Source: an uncultured Eubacteriales bacterium (GTDB taxonomy: Bacteria > Bacillota > Clostridia > Oscillospirales > Oscillospiraceae). Taken from it: DNA of 10,488 nt. The notes beneath the pieces are model-generated. The model saw nothing but the letters and a program-made list of their open reading frames with translations. It was not told the origin of the DNA and did not search any database. The DNA lies in assembly GCA_902475455.1 (NCBI GenBank), contig CABRZO010000084.1, positions 1 to 10,488 on the forward strand. Direction: 5' to 3'. A program made the translations under genes and the position numbers. This document shows positions 1 to 5,199 of the stretch, in pieces; position 1 is the first letter of the stretch, and each line of letters starts with the position of its first letter.

Positions 1-372
1 AAAGATTTTGTCTCCCTCCCAGATGTTTTTGGTGAGCAGTTCGTGCTTGTCCACCCACTCCAGCACCCCCTCGTCGCATTCTTTGAGGACTCCTTCAAAT
101 TGGTCGCTCCAAAACAGGTGCATGTACTCGGTGCCCCACTCATCGGAGACGAAGGTGACAATACCCCGATACTCATAGTCCAGCATGGTGAGGCCGGTCT
201 CCTCTTTGACCTCCCGGAGGGCGCAGTCCTCGGGGCTCTCCCCCGGCTCAAATTTGCCGCCGGGCCCCACCCATTTGTCCTGGTTTTCATCTCCCTGCTT
301 TTTGACCCGGTGGAGCATTAAATAGTTTCCGTCCCGTTCCAGATGGCACAGGGTGGTGTTGCGTGGATTCAT
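1..372 (-). CDS. Nudix hydrolase (MutT/8-oxo-dGTP diphosphatase-like), C-terminus off window
   Basis: Nudix enzymes cleave nucleoside diphosphates linked to another group, often to clean damaged nucleotides; they act in the cytoplasm. The first 124 codons are visible and remain open at the left edge. The protein begins MNPRNTTLCHLERDGNYLML and carries a full Nudix box at about residues 43-65: GKFEPGE, seven residues, then REVKEETGL, which fits GX5EX7REUXEEXGU including the metal-binding glutamates. The start is the ATG at 370-372, with a modest GAGG ribosome site about 8 bases upstream. A good promoter lies at 445-473. The MutT-like N-terminus and following F/W-rich segment resemble clostridial proteins annotated as 8-oxo-dGTP diphosphatase, but the exact substrate cannot be read from sequence. 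Family is certain; substrate is inference. Confidence 0.92.
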   Translation of the reverse strand, partial: MNPRNTTLCHLERDGNYLMLHRVKKQGDENQDKWVGPGGKFEPGESPEDCALREVKEETGLTMLDYEYRGIVTFVSDEWGTEYMHLFWSDQFEGVLKECDEGVLEWVDKHELLTKNIWEGDKIF

Positions 373-391
373 GGTCCAAACCTCGTTTCCT

Positions 392-431
392 GCCCCGCAG
401 CTTCCGGGCCAGGCCGGAGGGGATGCGGGGC
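392..431 (-). other. Stable hairpin in the leader of the Nudix gene
   Basis: Arms 392-399 and 424-431 (GCCCCGCA / TGCGGGGC) pair perfectly, and an inner stem 401-407 with 414-420 extends it with one wobble pair. It falls between the predicted transcription start (about 438) and the Nudix start codon, so it would form in the 5' untranslated RNA. On the opposite strand the hairpin is followed by GTTTTT, so it could also stop rightward antisense transcription. Either role is inference. Confidence 0.5.
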
Positions 432-444
432 GTTTTTCAGATAC

Positions 445-473
445 ATCATACCACGCCTGGAGGCCCGGGACAA
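445..473 (-). promoter_or_regulatory. Sigma-A type promoter for the Nudix gene
   Basis: On the minus strand TTGTCC (468-473) and TATGAT (445-450) are separated by exactly 17 bases. This predicts a start near 438 and a leader of about 65 bases. The -35 box sits just beyond the hairpin that ends the heat-shock gene, so the two genes appear to be transcribed separately. Confidence 0.6.
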
Positions 474-476
474 GCC

Positions 477-504
477 AACGGGGCCCGCTGTTGCGGGCCC
501 CGTT
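477..504 (-). terminator. Hairpin terminator after the small heat-shock gene
   Basis: A perfect 12-bp stem (AACGGGGCCCGC / its complement) with a 4-base loop lies 6 bases after the hsp20 stop codon. It is strong but lacks a U-tract on the minus strand, so termination may be incomplete or the hairpin may mainly protect the mRNA 3' end. Confidence 0.55.
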
Positions 505-510
505 TCCGGA

Positions 511-936
511 TCAGTGGATCTCCACCTGGCGGATGTTCTGCTCCTGCCAGTGCTGCTTGGGCAGCCGGAGGGAGAGCACCCCCGCCCGGTAGCTGGCGGT
601 GATGGTCTCGGTGTCCACCTGGGACACATCGAAGGTGCGGCTCAGGCAGCCGTAGCTGCGCTCCCGGCGGATATAGCTGCCGGAGTTGTCGCTCTCCTGC
701 TGCTGGTCGCTGCGCTGGGCGGTGATGGTGAGATAGTTGCCCTCCAGCTTCACCTGGATGTCCTCCCGCTTCATACCCGGCAGGTCGGCCTCCAGCACAT
801 AGGCGTCTCCCTCGTCCTTTACGTCCAGTTCAAAATCCAGCTTTGGGGTGCGGCCAAAGAGGCTGGAGGTGATTTGCTCCAGCTCCTGAAAGGGATTGGT
901 CAGCTTGCCCCGGCTCTGGTTGGCCATTCCAAACAT
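511..936 (-). CDS. hsp20: Small heat-shock protein, Hsp20/alpha-crystallin family
   Basis: This is an ATP-independent holdase chaperone that binds unfolding proteins in the cytoplasm and forms oligomers. It has 141 residues, usual for bacterial Hsp20. The alpha-crystallin domain spans about residues 35-127: YVLEADLPGMKREDI (about 46-60), LTITA (69-73), and the hallmark A-x-x-x-x-GVL segment ASYRAGVLSLRLPK (114-127). A short tail ends VEIH, a clostridial form of the I-x-I anchoring motif. A GTG six codons upstream could be read as a start, but GTGAGGAGG there is itself the ribosome binding site (AGGAGG at 946-951, 9 bases from ATG 934-936), so the ATG is chosen. No convincing sigma-A promoter and no CIRCE element was seen upstream; an 11-bp palindrome GTTCCAGGAAC (960-970) is the only operator-like element. 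Confidence 0.95.
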   Translation of the reverse strand: MFGMANQSRGKLTNPFQELEQITSSLFGRTPKLDFELDVKDEGDAYVLEADLPGMKREDIQVKLEGNYLTITAQRSDQQQESDNSGSYIRRERSYGCLSRTFDVSQVDTETITASYRAGVLSLRLPKQHWQEQNIRQVEIH

Positions 937-998
937 AGCGCGTAGCCTCCTCACATAGCGTTCCTGGAACAGTTTGCCCGGGCCGGTTCATTCTATGC

Positions 999-1034
999 AA
1001 AAAGACGTATTGCATCTTTGATGCAATACGTCTT
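999..1034 (-). terminator. Rho-independent terminator of the eutS-eutP operon
   Basis: A perfect 15-bp inverted repeat (1002-1016 with 1020-1034, loop of 3) is followed on the minus strand by five T residues. It begins 11 bases after the eutP stop codon. The stem is unusually AT-rich for a terminator in this genome. Confidence 0.85.
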
Positions 1035-1045
1035 AATCATCGAAA

Positions 1046-1498
1046 TCAGAACAGGGGCTGCGGTTCGGGGCTGTCGGTGTCCAGATAATCCATCAGCTCC
1101 TGGAGTCCGGTGCCCTCCTTGGCGCTGACGTAAAAAATCTTTTCGCAGCCCGCCAGCCGGAGCCAACGCTCGGCCCGGGCGGGATCCCCATCGGGCCGGT
1201 CGATCTGGGTGACAATACCGATGGTCTCCCGATTGGTGGAGGAGGTGACGCCGGGGGAGTAGATGGAGAACTCCTCGATGGAGGAGATCAAAAGACCCAC
1301 CACATCCGCCTCATAGGCGTACAGTGCCAGGGCCCGGCCCAGGTGCTTGCTCTCGCAGTACTCGCCGGGGGTGTCGATGATGGCGTCGCCGTGGTGGATG
1401 TACTGGGTCTTGTCGTAGTGGATGCCCTCTCCCCGGAGCGCCTGCTTCAGGGTGGTTTTACCGGAGCCGCTGCGGCCCATGAAGATGATCTTCCGCAT
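1046..1498 (-). CDS. eutP: EutP/PduV family small GTPase
   Basis: EutP/PduV proteins are small Ras-like GTPases found with bacterial microcompartment genes. PduV has been linked to the outer face or movement of the compartment, and some EutP proteins have been reported to use nucleotide triphosphates in acetate metabolism. This one has 150 residues, normal for the family. Visible motifs are the P-loop GRSGSGKTT (8-16), DTPG (42-45, Walker B/G3), TQID (97-100, the G4 motif with T-Q replacing N-K) and SAKEG (125-129, G5). The start MRKIIFMG is chosen because earlier in-frame starts lie inside eutS; it is only 5 bases after the eutS stop and has no strong ribosome site, so translation is probably coupled to eutS. 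No enzyme genes for ethanolamine or propanediol use lie nearby, so its partner here seems to be the EutS-like protein. Confidence 0.92.
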   Translation of the reverse strand: MRKIIFMGRSGSGKTTLKQALRGEGIHYDKTQYIHHGDAIIDTPGEYCESKHLGRALALYAYEADVVGLLISSIEEFSIYSPGVTSSTNRETIGIVTQIDRPDGDPARAERWLRLAGCEKIFYVSAKEGTGLQELMDYLDTDSPEPQPLF

Positions 1499-1503
1499 GG
1501 CGG

Positions 1504-1881
1504 TCAGGTCTTGGTGATGGGGCAGACGGTGCAGCCCAGGGTGTCCCGGCAGTAGTCGCACAGATCCGCCATGGCCTGCTCCACCTGGGCCACCAGCCCG
1601 GTGAAGATCAGGGTGCCGCTGAACCGGTCCACAAAGCTGAGATCCACTCCGGTGGACTTGATGGCGATGTCGGCGCAGATAATGCTGGTCTCACTGGGGG
1701 TCACGGTGACAATGCCGATGGCGGCCTTGCTGTAATCCAGCTTGGGGTCCAGGCCCAGCTTCCGGTAGATCACCGGATCCGGGTTGGCGATGATGTGGGC
1801 CAGGGTAATCTGCTTGCCCGGGACCGTCTCCTGGATCAGGCGCATATTGTTTTGAAACCCGGTGGCGGTCTCATCAATCAT
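1504..1881 (-). CDS. eutS: EutS/PduU-like circularly permuted BMC shell protein
   Basis: EutS/PduU proteins are hexameric facet proteins of bacterial microcompartments, with a circularly permuted BMC fold and a small beta-barrel cap. This one has 125 residues, slightly longer than usual (about 111-116) owing to an N-terminal extension of about 15. Family hallmarks are VPGKQITLAHIIANP (about 20-34), AAIGIVTVTPSETSIICADI (about 53-72) and FVDRFSGTLIFTG (about 83-95), followed by a C-terminal CPITKT tail like PduU CSITRT. Oddly, the last 20 residues contain four cysteines as CxxC-x5-CxxC (CDYC...CTVC), whereas relatives I recall have one. The start ATG has an ideal GGAGGTGA site 6 bases upstream (1888-1895). 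It is first in the operon with eutP and divergent from iscR. It is either a remnant, a shell component expressed for a compartment encoded elsewhere, or something distinct. Confidence 0.93.
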   Translation of the reverse strand: MIDETATGFQNNMRLIQETVPGKQITLAHIIANPDPVIYRKLGLDPKLDYSKAAIGIVTVTPSETSIICADIAIKSTGVDLSFVDRFSGTLIFTGLVAQVEQAMADLCDYCRDTLGCTVCPITKT

Positions 1882-1916
1882 GGCTTGTCACCTCCATATC
1901 AGACTGCTATACCGTT

Positions 1917-1945
1917 ATTGTACTCCGCACCTGCGGGAAAAGCAA
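1917..1945 (-). promoter_or_regulatory. Probable promoter of eutS-eutP
   Basis: On the minus strand TTGCTT (1940-1945) and TACAAT (1917-1922) are 17 bases apart, giving a leader of about 30 bases before the eutS start. The -35 is weak (3 of 6), the -10 good. Confidence 0.45.
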
Positions 1946-2013
1946 GCACAAACGGAAAAAAGCGGACATTTTGTCCGGGGCGAATCAATTCTGGAATTTG
2001 CCTAGCAAAACGG

Positions 2014-2042
2014 TTGCATTTTCCGAAAAAACCGGATAAAAT
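2014..2042 (+). promoter_or_regulatory. Promoter of iscR
   Basis: TTGCAT (2014-2019) and TAAAAT (2037-2042) are spaced by 17 bases. Transcription would begin near 2049, leaving a leader of only about 13 bases that is nearly all ribosome site. Just upstream are two short palindromes, AATTC-TG-GAATT (1987-1998) and TTTGC-CTA-GCAAA (1997-2009), which could bind a regulator; these two are inference only. Confidence 0.6.
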
Positions 2043-2061
2043 ATGTGCTGGAGTTGATATT

Positions 2062-2475
2062 ATGAAAATTTCGACCAAAGGCCGATATGCGCTGCGGCTG
2101 TTGCTGGACATTGCCCAACAGGGGCCCGGGGCGGTGGTCTCCCTGAAGGAGATCTCCAGCCGTCAGGACATCAGCGTCAAATATCTGGAACAGATCGTGC
2201 TGAAATTGAACAAAGCAAACTTCCTGAAAAGTATTCGGGGTGTACAGGGAGGCTATATGCTCACCCGTCCCCCCAAGGAATACCGCATTGGAGATGTGCT
2301 TCGGGCGGTGGAGGGCAGCCTAGCCCCCATTACCTGCCTGCAAAGTGAGATCAACCAGTGCGAGCGCTGTGACCAGTGCGTCACCCTCTGGTTTTGGGAG
2401 GGGATGGATCAGGTGATCAGCGATTATGTGGATCAGTACACCCTGCAGGATTTCCTGGATCACATCCAGGCCTGA
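2062..2475 (+). CDS. iscR: Rrf2/IscR-family iron-sulfur cluster sensing regulator
   Basis: IscR is a winged-helix transcription factor that senses Fe-S status through its own [2Fe-2S] cluster and controls cluster assembly genes. The 137-residue protein starts MKISTKGRYALRLLLDIA, typical of clostridial IscR. The helix-turn-helix covers about residues 25-65 (ISVKYLEQIVLKLNKANFLK, then the wing RGVQGGYML). Cysteines at 92, 100, 103 and 106 (CLQSEINQCERCDQC) match the cluster region, where E. coli IscR has C92, C98 and C104. The ATG at 2062 is preceded by GGAG 8 bases away; the longer in-frame extension upstream is non-coding promoter DNA. It precedes nifS-nifU but is separated by a terminator, so it is likely the regulator of that operon. 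CymR and other Rrf2 proteins are alternatives, but the cysteines favour IscR. Confidence 0.93.
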   Translation: MKISTKGRYALRLLLDIAQQGPGAVVSLKEISSRQDISVKYLEQIVLKLNKANFLKSIRGVQGGYMLTRPPKEYRIGDVLRAVEGSLAPITCLQSEINQCERCDQCVTLWFWEGMDQVISDYVDQYTLQDFLDHIQA

Positions 2476-2485
2476 CCCGGCCGCG

Positions 2486-2530
2486 GCCCGCTCCTTTCCG
2501 GGAGGGAAGGGGGCGGGCGGTTTCTTTTTT
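2486..2530 (+). terminator. Terminator after iscR
   Basis: GCCCGC (2486-2491) pairs with GCGGGC (2513-2518), with further imperfect pairing of a CTCCTTTCC / GGAAGGGGG region inside, followed by TTTCTTTTTT (2521-2530). It separates iscR from the nifS promoter, so readthrough should be limited. Confidence 0.7.
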
Positions 2531-2532
2531 AA

Positions 2533-2588
2533 AATTCCTACTTGACATATAGGATATTTTATAATATCCTATAATCACAATAGGAATT
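2533..2588 (+). promoter_or_regulatory. Nested symmetric operator of nifS, probable IscR/Rrf2 site
   Basis: An 8-bp outer inverted repeat (AATTCCTA 2533-2540 / TAGGAATT 2581-2588) and an 11-bp inner one (2548-2558 / 2563-2573) share the same centre, 2560.5. The result is four TCCTA/TAGGA half-sites arranged as two copies of TCCTA-N9-TAGGA (2536-2554 and 2567-2585). The -35 box TTGACA lies inside the first copy and the -10 in the second, so a bound dimer on each would cover the promoter. The neighbour iscR is the obvious candidate regulator; that link is inference. Confidence 0.65.
2542..2570 (+). promoter_or_regulatory. Promoter of nifS-nifU
   Basis: A perfect TTGACA (2542-2547) is followed after 17 bases by TATCCT (2565-2570), 4 of 6 matches. 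Two better TATAAT hexamers (2560-2565, 2570-2575) have spacings of 12 and 22 bases, so the true -10 is uncertain. Weak -10 and overlap with the operator suggest tight regulation. Confidence 0.55.
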
Positions 2589-2605
2589 AAAAAAGGAGGC
2601 GCACT

Positions 2606-3790
2606 ATGAACGTCTATTTTGATAACGCGGCCACCACCGCTTTGAGCAAAACCGCCCTGGAGGCCATGATGCCCTGTCTGACCGAGTACTACGGCAATCC
2701 CTCCAGTCTGCACGTCAAGGGCCAGGAGGCCAACCGGCTGCTGGACGAGGCCCGGCGCAAGGTAGCCCAGTGCCTGGGCGCCCGGCCGGAGGAGGTCTAC
2801 TTCACCTCCGGCGGCAGCGAGGCGGACAACTGGGCCATCACCCAGGCTGCCGCCCTGGGAGCCAAAAAGGGAAAGCGGCACCTGATCTCCACCACCTTTG
2901 AACACCATGCAGTGCTCCACACCCTGAAGAAGCTGGAGCGGGAGGGCTTTGAAGTCACCTATCTGCCGGTGCATGAGGACGGCCTGGTGCGGCTGGAGGA
3001 GCTGGAGCCGGCCATTCGGGAGGATACCGCCCTGGTCACGATTATGTACGCCAACAATGAGATCGGTACCATTCAGCCCATCGACCAGATCGGCCGGCTG
3101 TGTCGGGAGAAGGGAGTCCTCTTCCACACCGATGCGGTCCAGGCGGTGGGACACCTGGCCATCGACCTCTCCCAGCAGTCCATTGACCTGCTCAGCTTGT
3201 CCGGCCACAAGTTCCACGGTCCCAAGGGGGTGGGCGCCCTCTACTGCCGCCGGGGTATTTTCCTGGGCAACCTGATCGAGGGTGGCGCCCAGGAGCGGGG
3301 CAAACGGGCCGGCACCGAAAACCTGCCCGCTATCTGCGGGATGGCCGCCGCCCTGGAAGAGGCGGTGGACCATCTGGAGGAGAACAACGCCCGGGTCACC
3401 GCCCTGCGGGACAAGCTGATACAGGGGGTGCTCTCGGAGATCCCCGTGTCCCGACTCAACGGAGATTGGGAACACCGGCTGCCCGGCAACGTCAATTTCT
3501 GCTTTGAAGGCATCGAGGGAGAGGCCCTGCTGCTGCGGCTGGACCTGGCGGGGGTGTGTGCCTCCTCCGGCTCCGCCTGCACGTCCGGCAGCCTGGACCC
3601 CAGCCATGTGCTGCTGGCCATCGGACTGCCCAAGGAGGTGGCCCACGGTTCGCTGCGGCTCACGCTGGACGAGTGGAACACCGAGGCAGAAGTGGACTAT
3701 GTGCTCTCCCAACTGCCGGGCATTGTGGCCGGACTGCGGGAGATGAGCCCGGTATGGGAGGAAATGCAGGCGGCCAGACAGTCCGCCTGA
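2606..3790 (+). CDS. nifS: Cysteine desulfurase, NifS/IscS family
   Basis: This PLP enzyme converts L-cysteine to L-alanine and passes persulfide sulfur to scaffold proteins for Fe-S cluster, and possibly thionucleoside, synthesis. It has 394 residues, full length for class V aminotransferases of the IscS/NifS type. It starts MNVYFDNAATT, with TSGGSEADNW (67-76) for phosphate binding, H101 stacking on PLP, D176 (FHTDAVQ) at the pyridine nitrogen, the Schiff-base lysine K202 in SGHKFHGPKG, and the catalytic C325 in SSGSACTSG on the long mobile loop of group I desulfurases. A strong AAAGGAGG ribosome site lies upstream. It is followed after 26 bases by nifU and clearly forms an operon with it. 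Its promoter is inside a large operator (2533-2588). Confidence 0.97.
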   Translation: MNVYFDNAATTALSKTALEAMMPCLTEYYGNPSSLHVKGQEANRLLDEARRKVAQCLGARPEEVYFTSGGSEADNWAITQAAALGAKKGKRHLISTTFEHHAVLHTLKKLEREGFEVTYLPVHEDGLVRLEELEPAIREDTALVTIMYANNEIGTIQPIDQIGRLCREKGVLFHTDAVQAVGHLAIDLSQQSIDLLSLSGHKFHGPKGVGALYCRRGIFLGNLIEGGAQERGKRAGTENLPAICGMAAALEEAVDHLEENNARVTALRDKLIQGVLSEIPVSRLNGDWEHRLPGNVNFCFEGIEGEALLLRLDLAGVCASSGSACTSGSLDPSHVLLAIGLPKEVAHGSLRLTLDEWNTEAEVDYVLSQLPGIVAGLREMSPVWEEMQAARQSA

Positions 3791-3816
3791 CCGGACAGAA
3801 AGGATGAAATGAAATT

Positions 3817-4257
3817 ATGGCAATGGCATACAGTGAGAAAGTGAGAGATCACTTCGCCCATCCCCGGAATGTGGGTAAAATGGACAACGCCGACGGCGTG
3901 GGTGAGGTGGGCAACGCCGTCTGCGGCGACATCATGAAGATCTACCTCAAAATTGAGGATGACACCATAGTGGACGTGAAGTTCAACACCTTTGGCTGCG
4001 GTGCCGCCATCGCCACCAGCTCCATGGCCACCGAGCTCATCAAGGGCAAGCCCGTCAGCGAAGCCCTGCAGCTCACAAACCACGCGGTGGTGGAGGCCCT
4101 GGACGGACTGCCTCCGGTGAAGCTCCACTGTTCCGTGCTGGCGGAAGAGGCGGTGAAGGCGGCCTTGAAGGATTATTATGAGCGCCGGGGCCTGCCGGTG
4201 CCGCCCCAGTGCCAGCAGGAGGCCCACAGCTGCGCCGCCTGCGGCGGCTGCGGATAA
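3817..4257 (+). CDS. nifU: Fe-S cluster scaffold protein, NifU N-terminal/IscU type
   Basis: The scaffold receives sulfur from NifS and assembles [2Fe-2S]/[4Fe-4S] clusters for transfer to apo-enzymes. The 146-residue protein has the three conserved ligand cysteines C36 (GNAVCGD), C61 (TFGCGAA) and C105 (LHCSVLAEEA), plus the D38 that allows cluster release. It lacks the LPPVK(H) histidine arrangement of proteobacterial IscU (LPPVKLHC here), as in clostridial NifU-like scaffolds. An extra C-terminal tail from about residue 128 adds four cysteines (C132, C139, C142, C145, ending CAACGGCG). It lies 26 bases after nifS; the ribosome site AAAGGA is 12 bases from the ATG, rather far. M3 is an alternative start but is farther still. 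mnmA, often next in clostridia, is not present here. Confidence 0.95.
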   Translation: MAMAYSEKVRDHFAHPRNVGKMDNADGVGEVGNAVCGDIMKIYLKIEDDTIVDVKFNTFGCGAAIATSSMATELIKGKPVSEALQLTNHAVVEALDGLPPVKLHCSVLAEEAVKAALKDYYERRGLPVPPQCQQEAHSCAACGGCG

Positions 4258-4299
4258 CCTGGATTCCGCCGGTGAGGAAGCTTAGTCTCATAAGGGAAT

Positions 4300-4328
4300 T
4301 TGCCAAACAAAAGGGAAGCTGTTATAAT
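4300..4328 (+). promoter_or_regulatory. Promoter of the TetR-family regulator
   Basis: TTGCCA (4300-4305) and a perfect TATAAT (4323-4328) are 17 bases apart. Predicted start is near 4335, inside a palindrome described separately, with a leader of about 70 bases. No clear terminator separates it from nifU, so some readthrough is possible. Confidence 0.75.
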
Positions 4329-4351
4329 GAACTATACAGATAGTATAACAG
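4319..4351 (+). promoter_or_regulatory. Palindromic operator over the TetR -10 box
   Basis: CTGTTATA (4319-4326) and TATAACAG (4344-4351) are perfect 8-bp inverted arms around a 17-base spacer; a second small dyad ACTAT-N4-ATAGT (4331-4344) lies within. The element covers the -10 and start site, as expected for self-repression by a TetR-type dimer. The regulator assignment is inference. Confidence 0.4.
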
Positions 4352-4403
4352 GGCCGGAGTTGATTCGGGAGAACCGGATTTTGAGCTGAAAAAGAGGCAT
4401 CTT

Positions 4404-4973
4404 ATGACAAATCTCACCAAGCGGGCCATGGCGGATGCGCTGAAAAAACTGCTGCAAAAACATAATTTAGAGCATATTACCATCCAGGATGTGGCGGATG
4501 AGGCCCAGGTCAGCCGCAAGACCTTCTATTACCATTTCCATGATATCTATGACCTGGTGGAATGGCTGTTGGTGGAGGAGTGCAAAAATCTGGCCCTGCA
4601 GCACCAGCGCAGCGGTATCTGGGTGAAGGATGTGGCCCTGGGGCTCAACTACGCCACAGAAAATCGGGGCTGGCTGCTGAACATCTACCAGTCCATGGAG
4701 CGCCCCCAGTTGGAGCGCATTCTCCGGAAAATTGTGGCGCCTTTGATGGAGGCCACCTTTGAGGACGCCCTGGGGGGACGGCCGGTCCAGGAAGAGGACC
4801 GGAAGTTTGTGCTGGATATTTTCACCTATGGCATTACCGGCCTGTTTCTGACCTGGATGGGAGAGGGGATGCACAGCGATGCCGCCTTTCTTCAGGACAA
4901 GCTGGTCCGCTTCTTCGACGACAGCATCAAGCTGATGGCGGACCGGTGCGTGGAGGAGTGCGGGCGTCAGTAA
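4404..4973 (+). CDS. TetR/AcrR-family regulator, DhaS-like
   Basis: A dimeric transcription factor of 189 residues, usual TetR length. The N-terminal helix-turn-helix is clear: NLTKRAMADALKKLLQKHNL (about 3-22), then ITIQDVADEAQVSRKTFYYHFHDIYDLVEWL, where the FYYHF recognition helix and YDLV match the DhaS/TetR_C_33-type group that includes regulators of dihydroxyacetone kinase in other Firmicutes. The C-terminal domain (about 60-189) is helical and variable, with no recognisable ligand motif. GAGG lies 6 bases before the ATG. No dha genes are nearby. It is upstream of the radical SAM gene in the same direction, but a very strong terminator lies between them, so they are not one simple operon; it could still regulate that gene in trans. 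Confidence 0.9.
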   Translation: MTNLTKRAMADALKKLLQKHNLEHITIQDVADEAQVSRKTFYYHFHDIYDLVEWLLVEECKNLALQHQRSGIWVKDVALGLNYATENRGWLLNIYQSMERPQLERILRKIVAPLMEATFEDALGGRPVQEEDRKFVLDIFTYGITGLFLTWMGEGMHSDAAFLQDKLVRFFDDSIKLMADRCVEECGRQ

Positions 4974-4990
4974 AGGCCCCGACAAAATTA

Positions 4991-5039
4991 GACAAAAAAA
5001 GCGGAGTGTCCAAAAGTGGAACACTCCGCTTTTTTTGTC
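4991..5039 (+). terminator. Strong bidirectional terminator after the TetR gene
   Basis: A perfect 19-bp inverted repeat (4991-5009 / 5021-5039) begins 18 bases after the stop codon, with a small extra pairing in the 11-base loop. A7 on one side and T7 on the other make it a U-tract hairpin in both directions. Confidence 0.92.
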
Positions 5040-5118
5040 CATTCTCTTTTGATTCTCAGAGCACTATACTCCAGGTAGAACAAAATTCAGCCAGATGTTC
5101 CGCCCTTCTGTCCCCAAA

Positions 5119-5155
5119 CCCGCTGCCGTGATCCCGGGAAAGCCGCCGGGAGCCA
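5119..5155 (+). other. Structured 5' leader element before the radical SAM gene
   Basis: The 160-base stretch between the terminator and the radical SAM start codon (5040-5199) has no gene. Within it CCCGCTGCCGTGAT (5119-5132) runs into a hairpin CCCGG/CCGGG (5133-5137 / 5146-5150), then AGCCA (5151-5155). This order resembles the CCGC-CUGUGAU / P6 stem / AGCCA part of the cobalamin riboswitch core, but the expected upstream GGUG..AAUCC segment and downstream GGAgACCUGCC are not recognisable. It may be an unrelated hairpin. A weak TATACT at 5063-5068 is the only -10-like element seen, without a convincing -35. Confidence 0.25.
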
Positions 5156-5199
5156 ACCGTGTTTTGATGGAAGGGGGACGTGGAAGGGAGTTTTTCTTT

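Noticed and set aside
343..945. A 200-codon plus-strand reading frame opposite the small heat-shock gene
   Set aside because: It is the complement of the Hsp20 gene, has no domain and no ribosome site; long antisense frames are expected in GC-rich DNA.
937..954. GTG at 952-954 as the heat-shock gene start
   Set aside because: The GTG and next codons make up the AGGAGG ribosome site for the ATG at 934-936, which fits normal Hsp20 length.
957..1001. A heat-shock promoter or CIRCE element for hsp20
   Set aside because: No TTAGCACTC-N9-GAGTGCTAA and no -35/-10 pair with acceptable spacing was found; only a short GTTCCAGGAAC palindrome.
2417..3712. A 431-codon minus-strand reading frame opposite nifS
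   Set aside because: Antisense shadow of a gene whose catalytic residues are all present on the plus strand.
5095..5199. N-terminal extension of the radical SAM protein from an upstream ATG at 5095
   Set aside because: The extra 35 residues look non-protein-like, there is no ribosome site at 5095, and GAAGGGAG lies 9 bases before the ATG at 5200.
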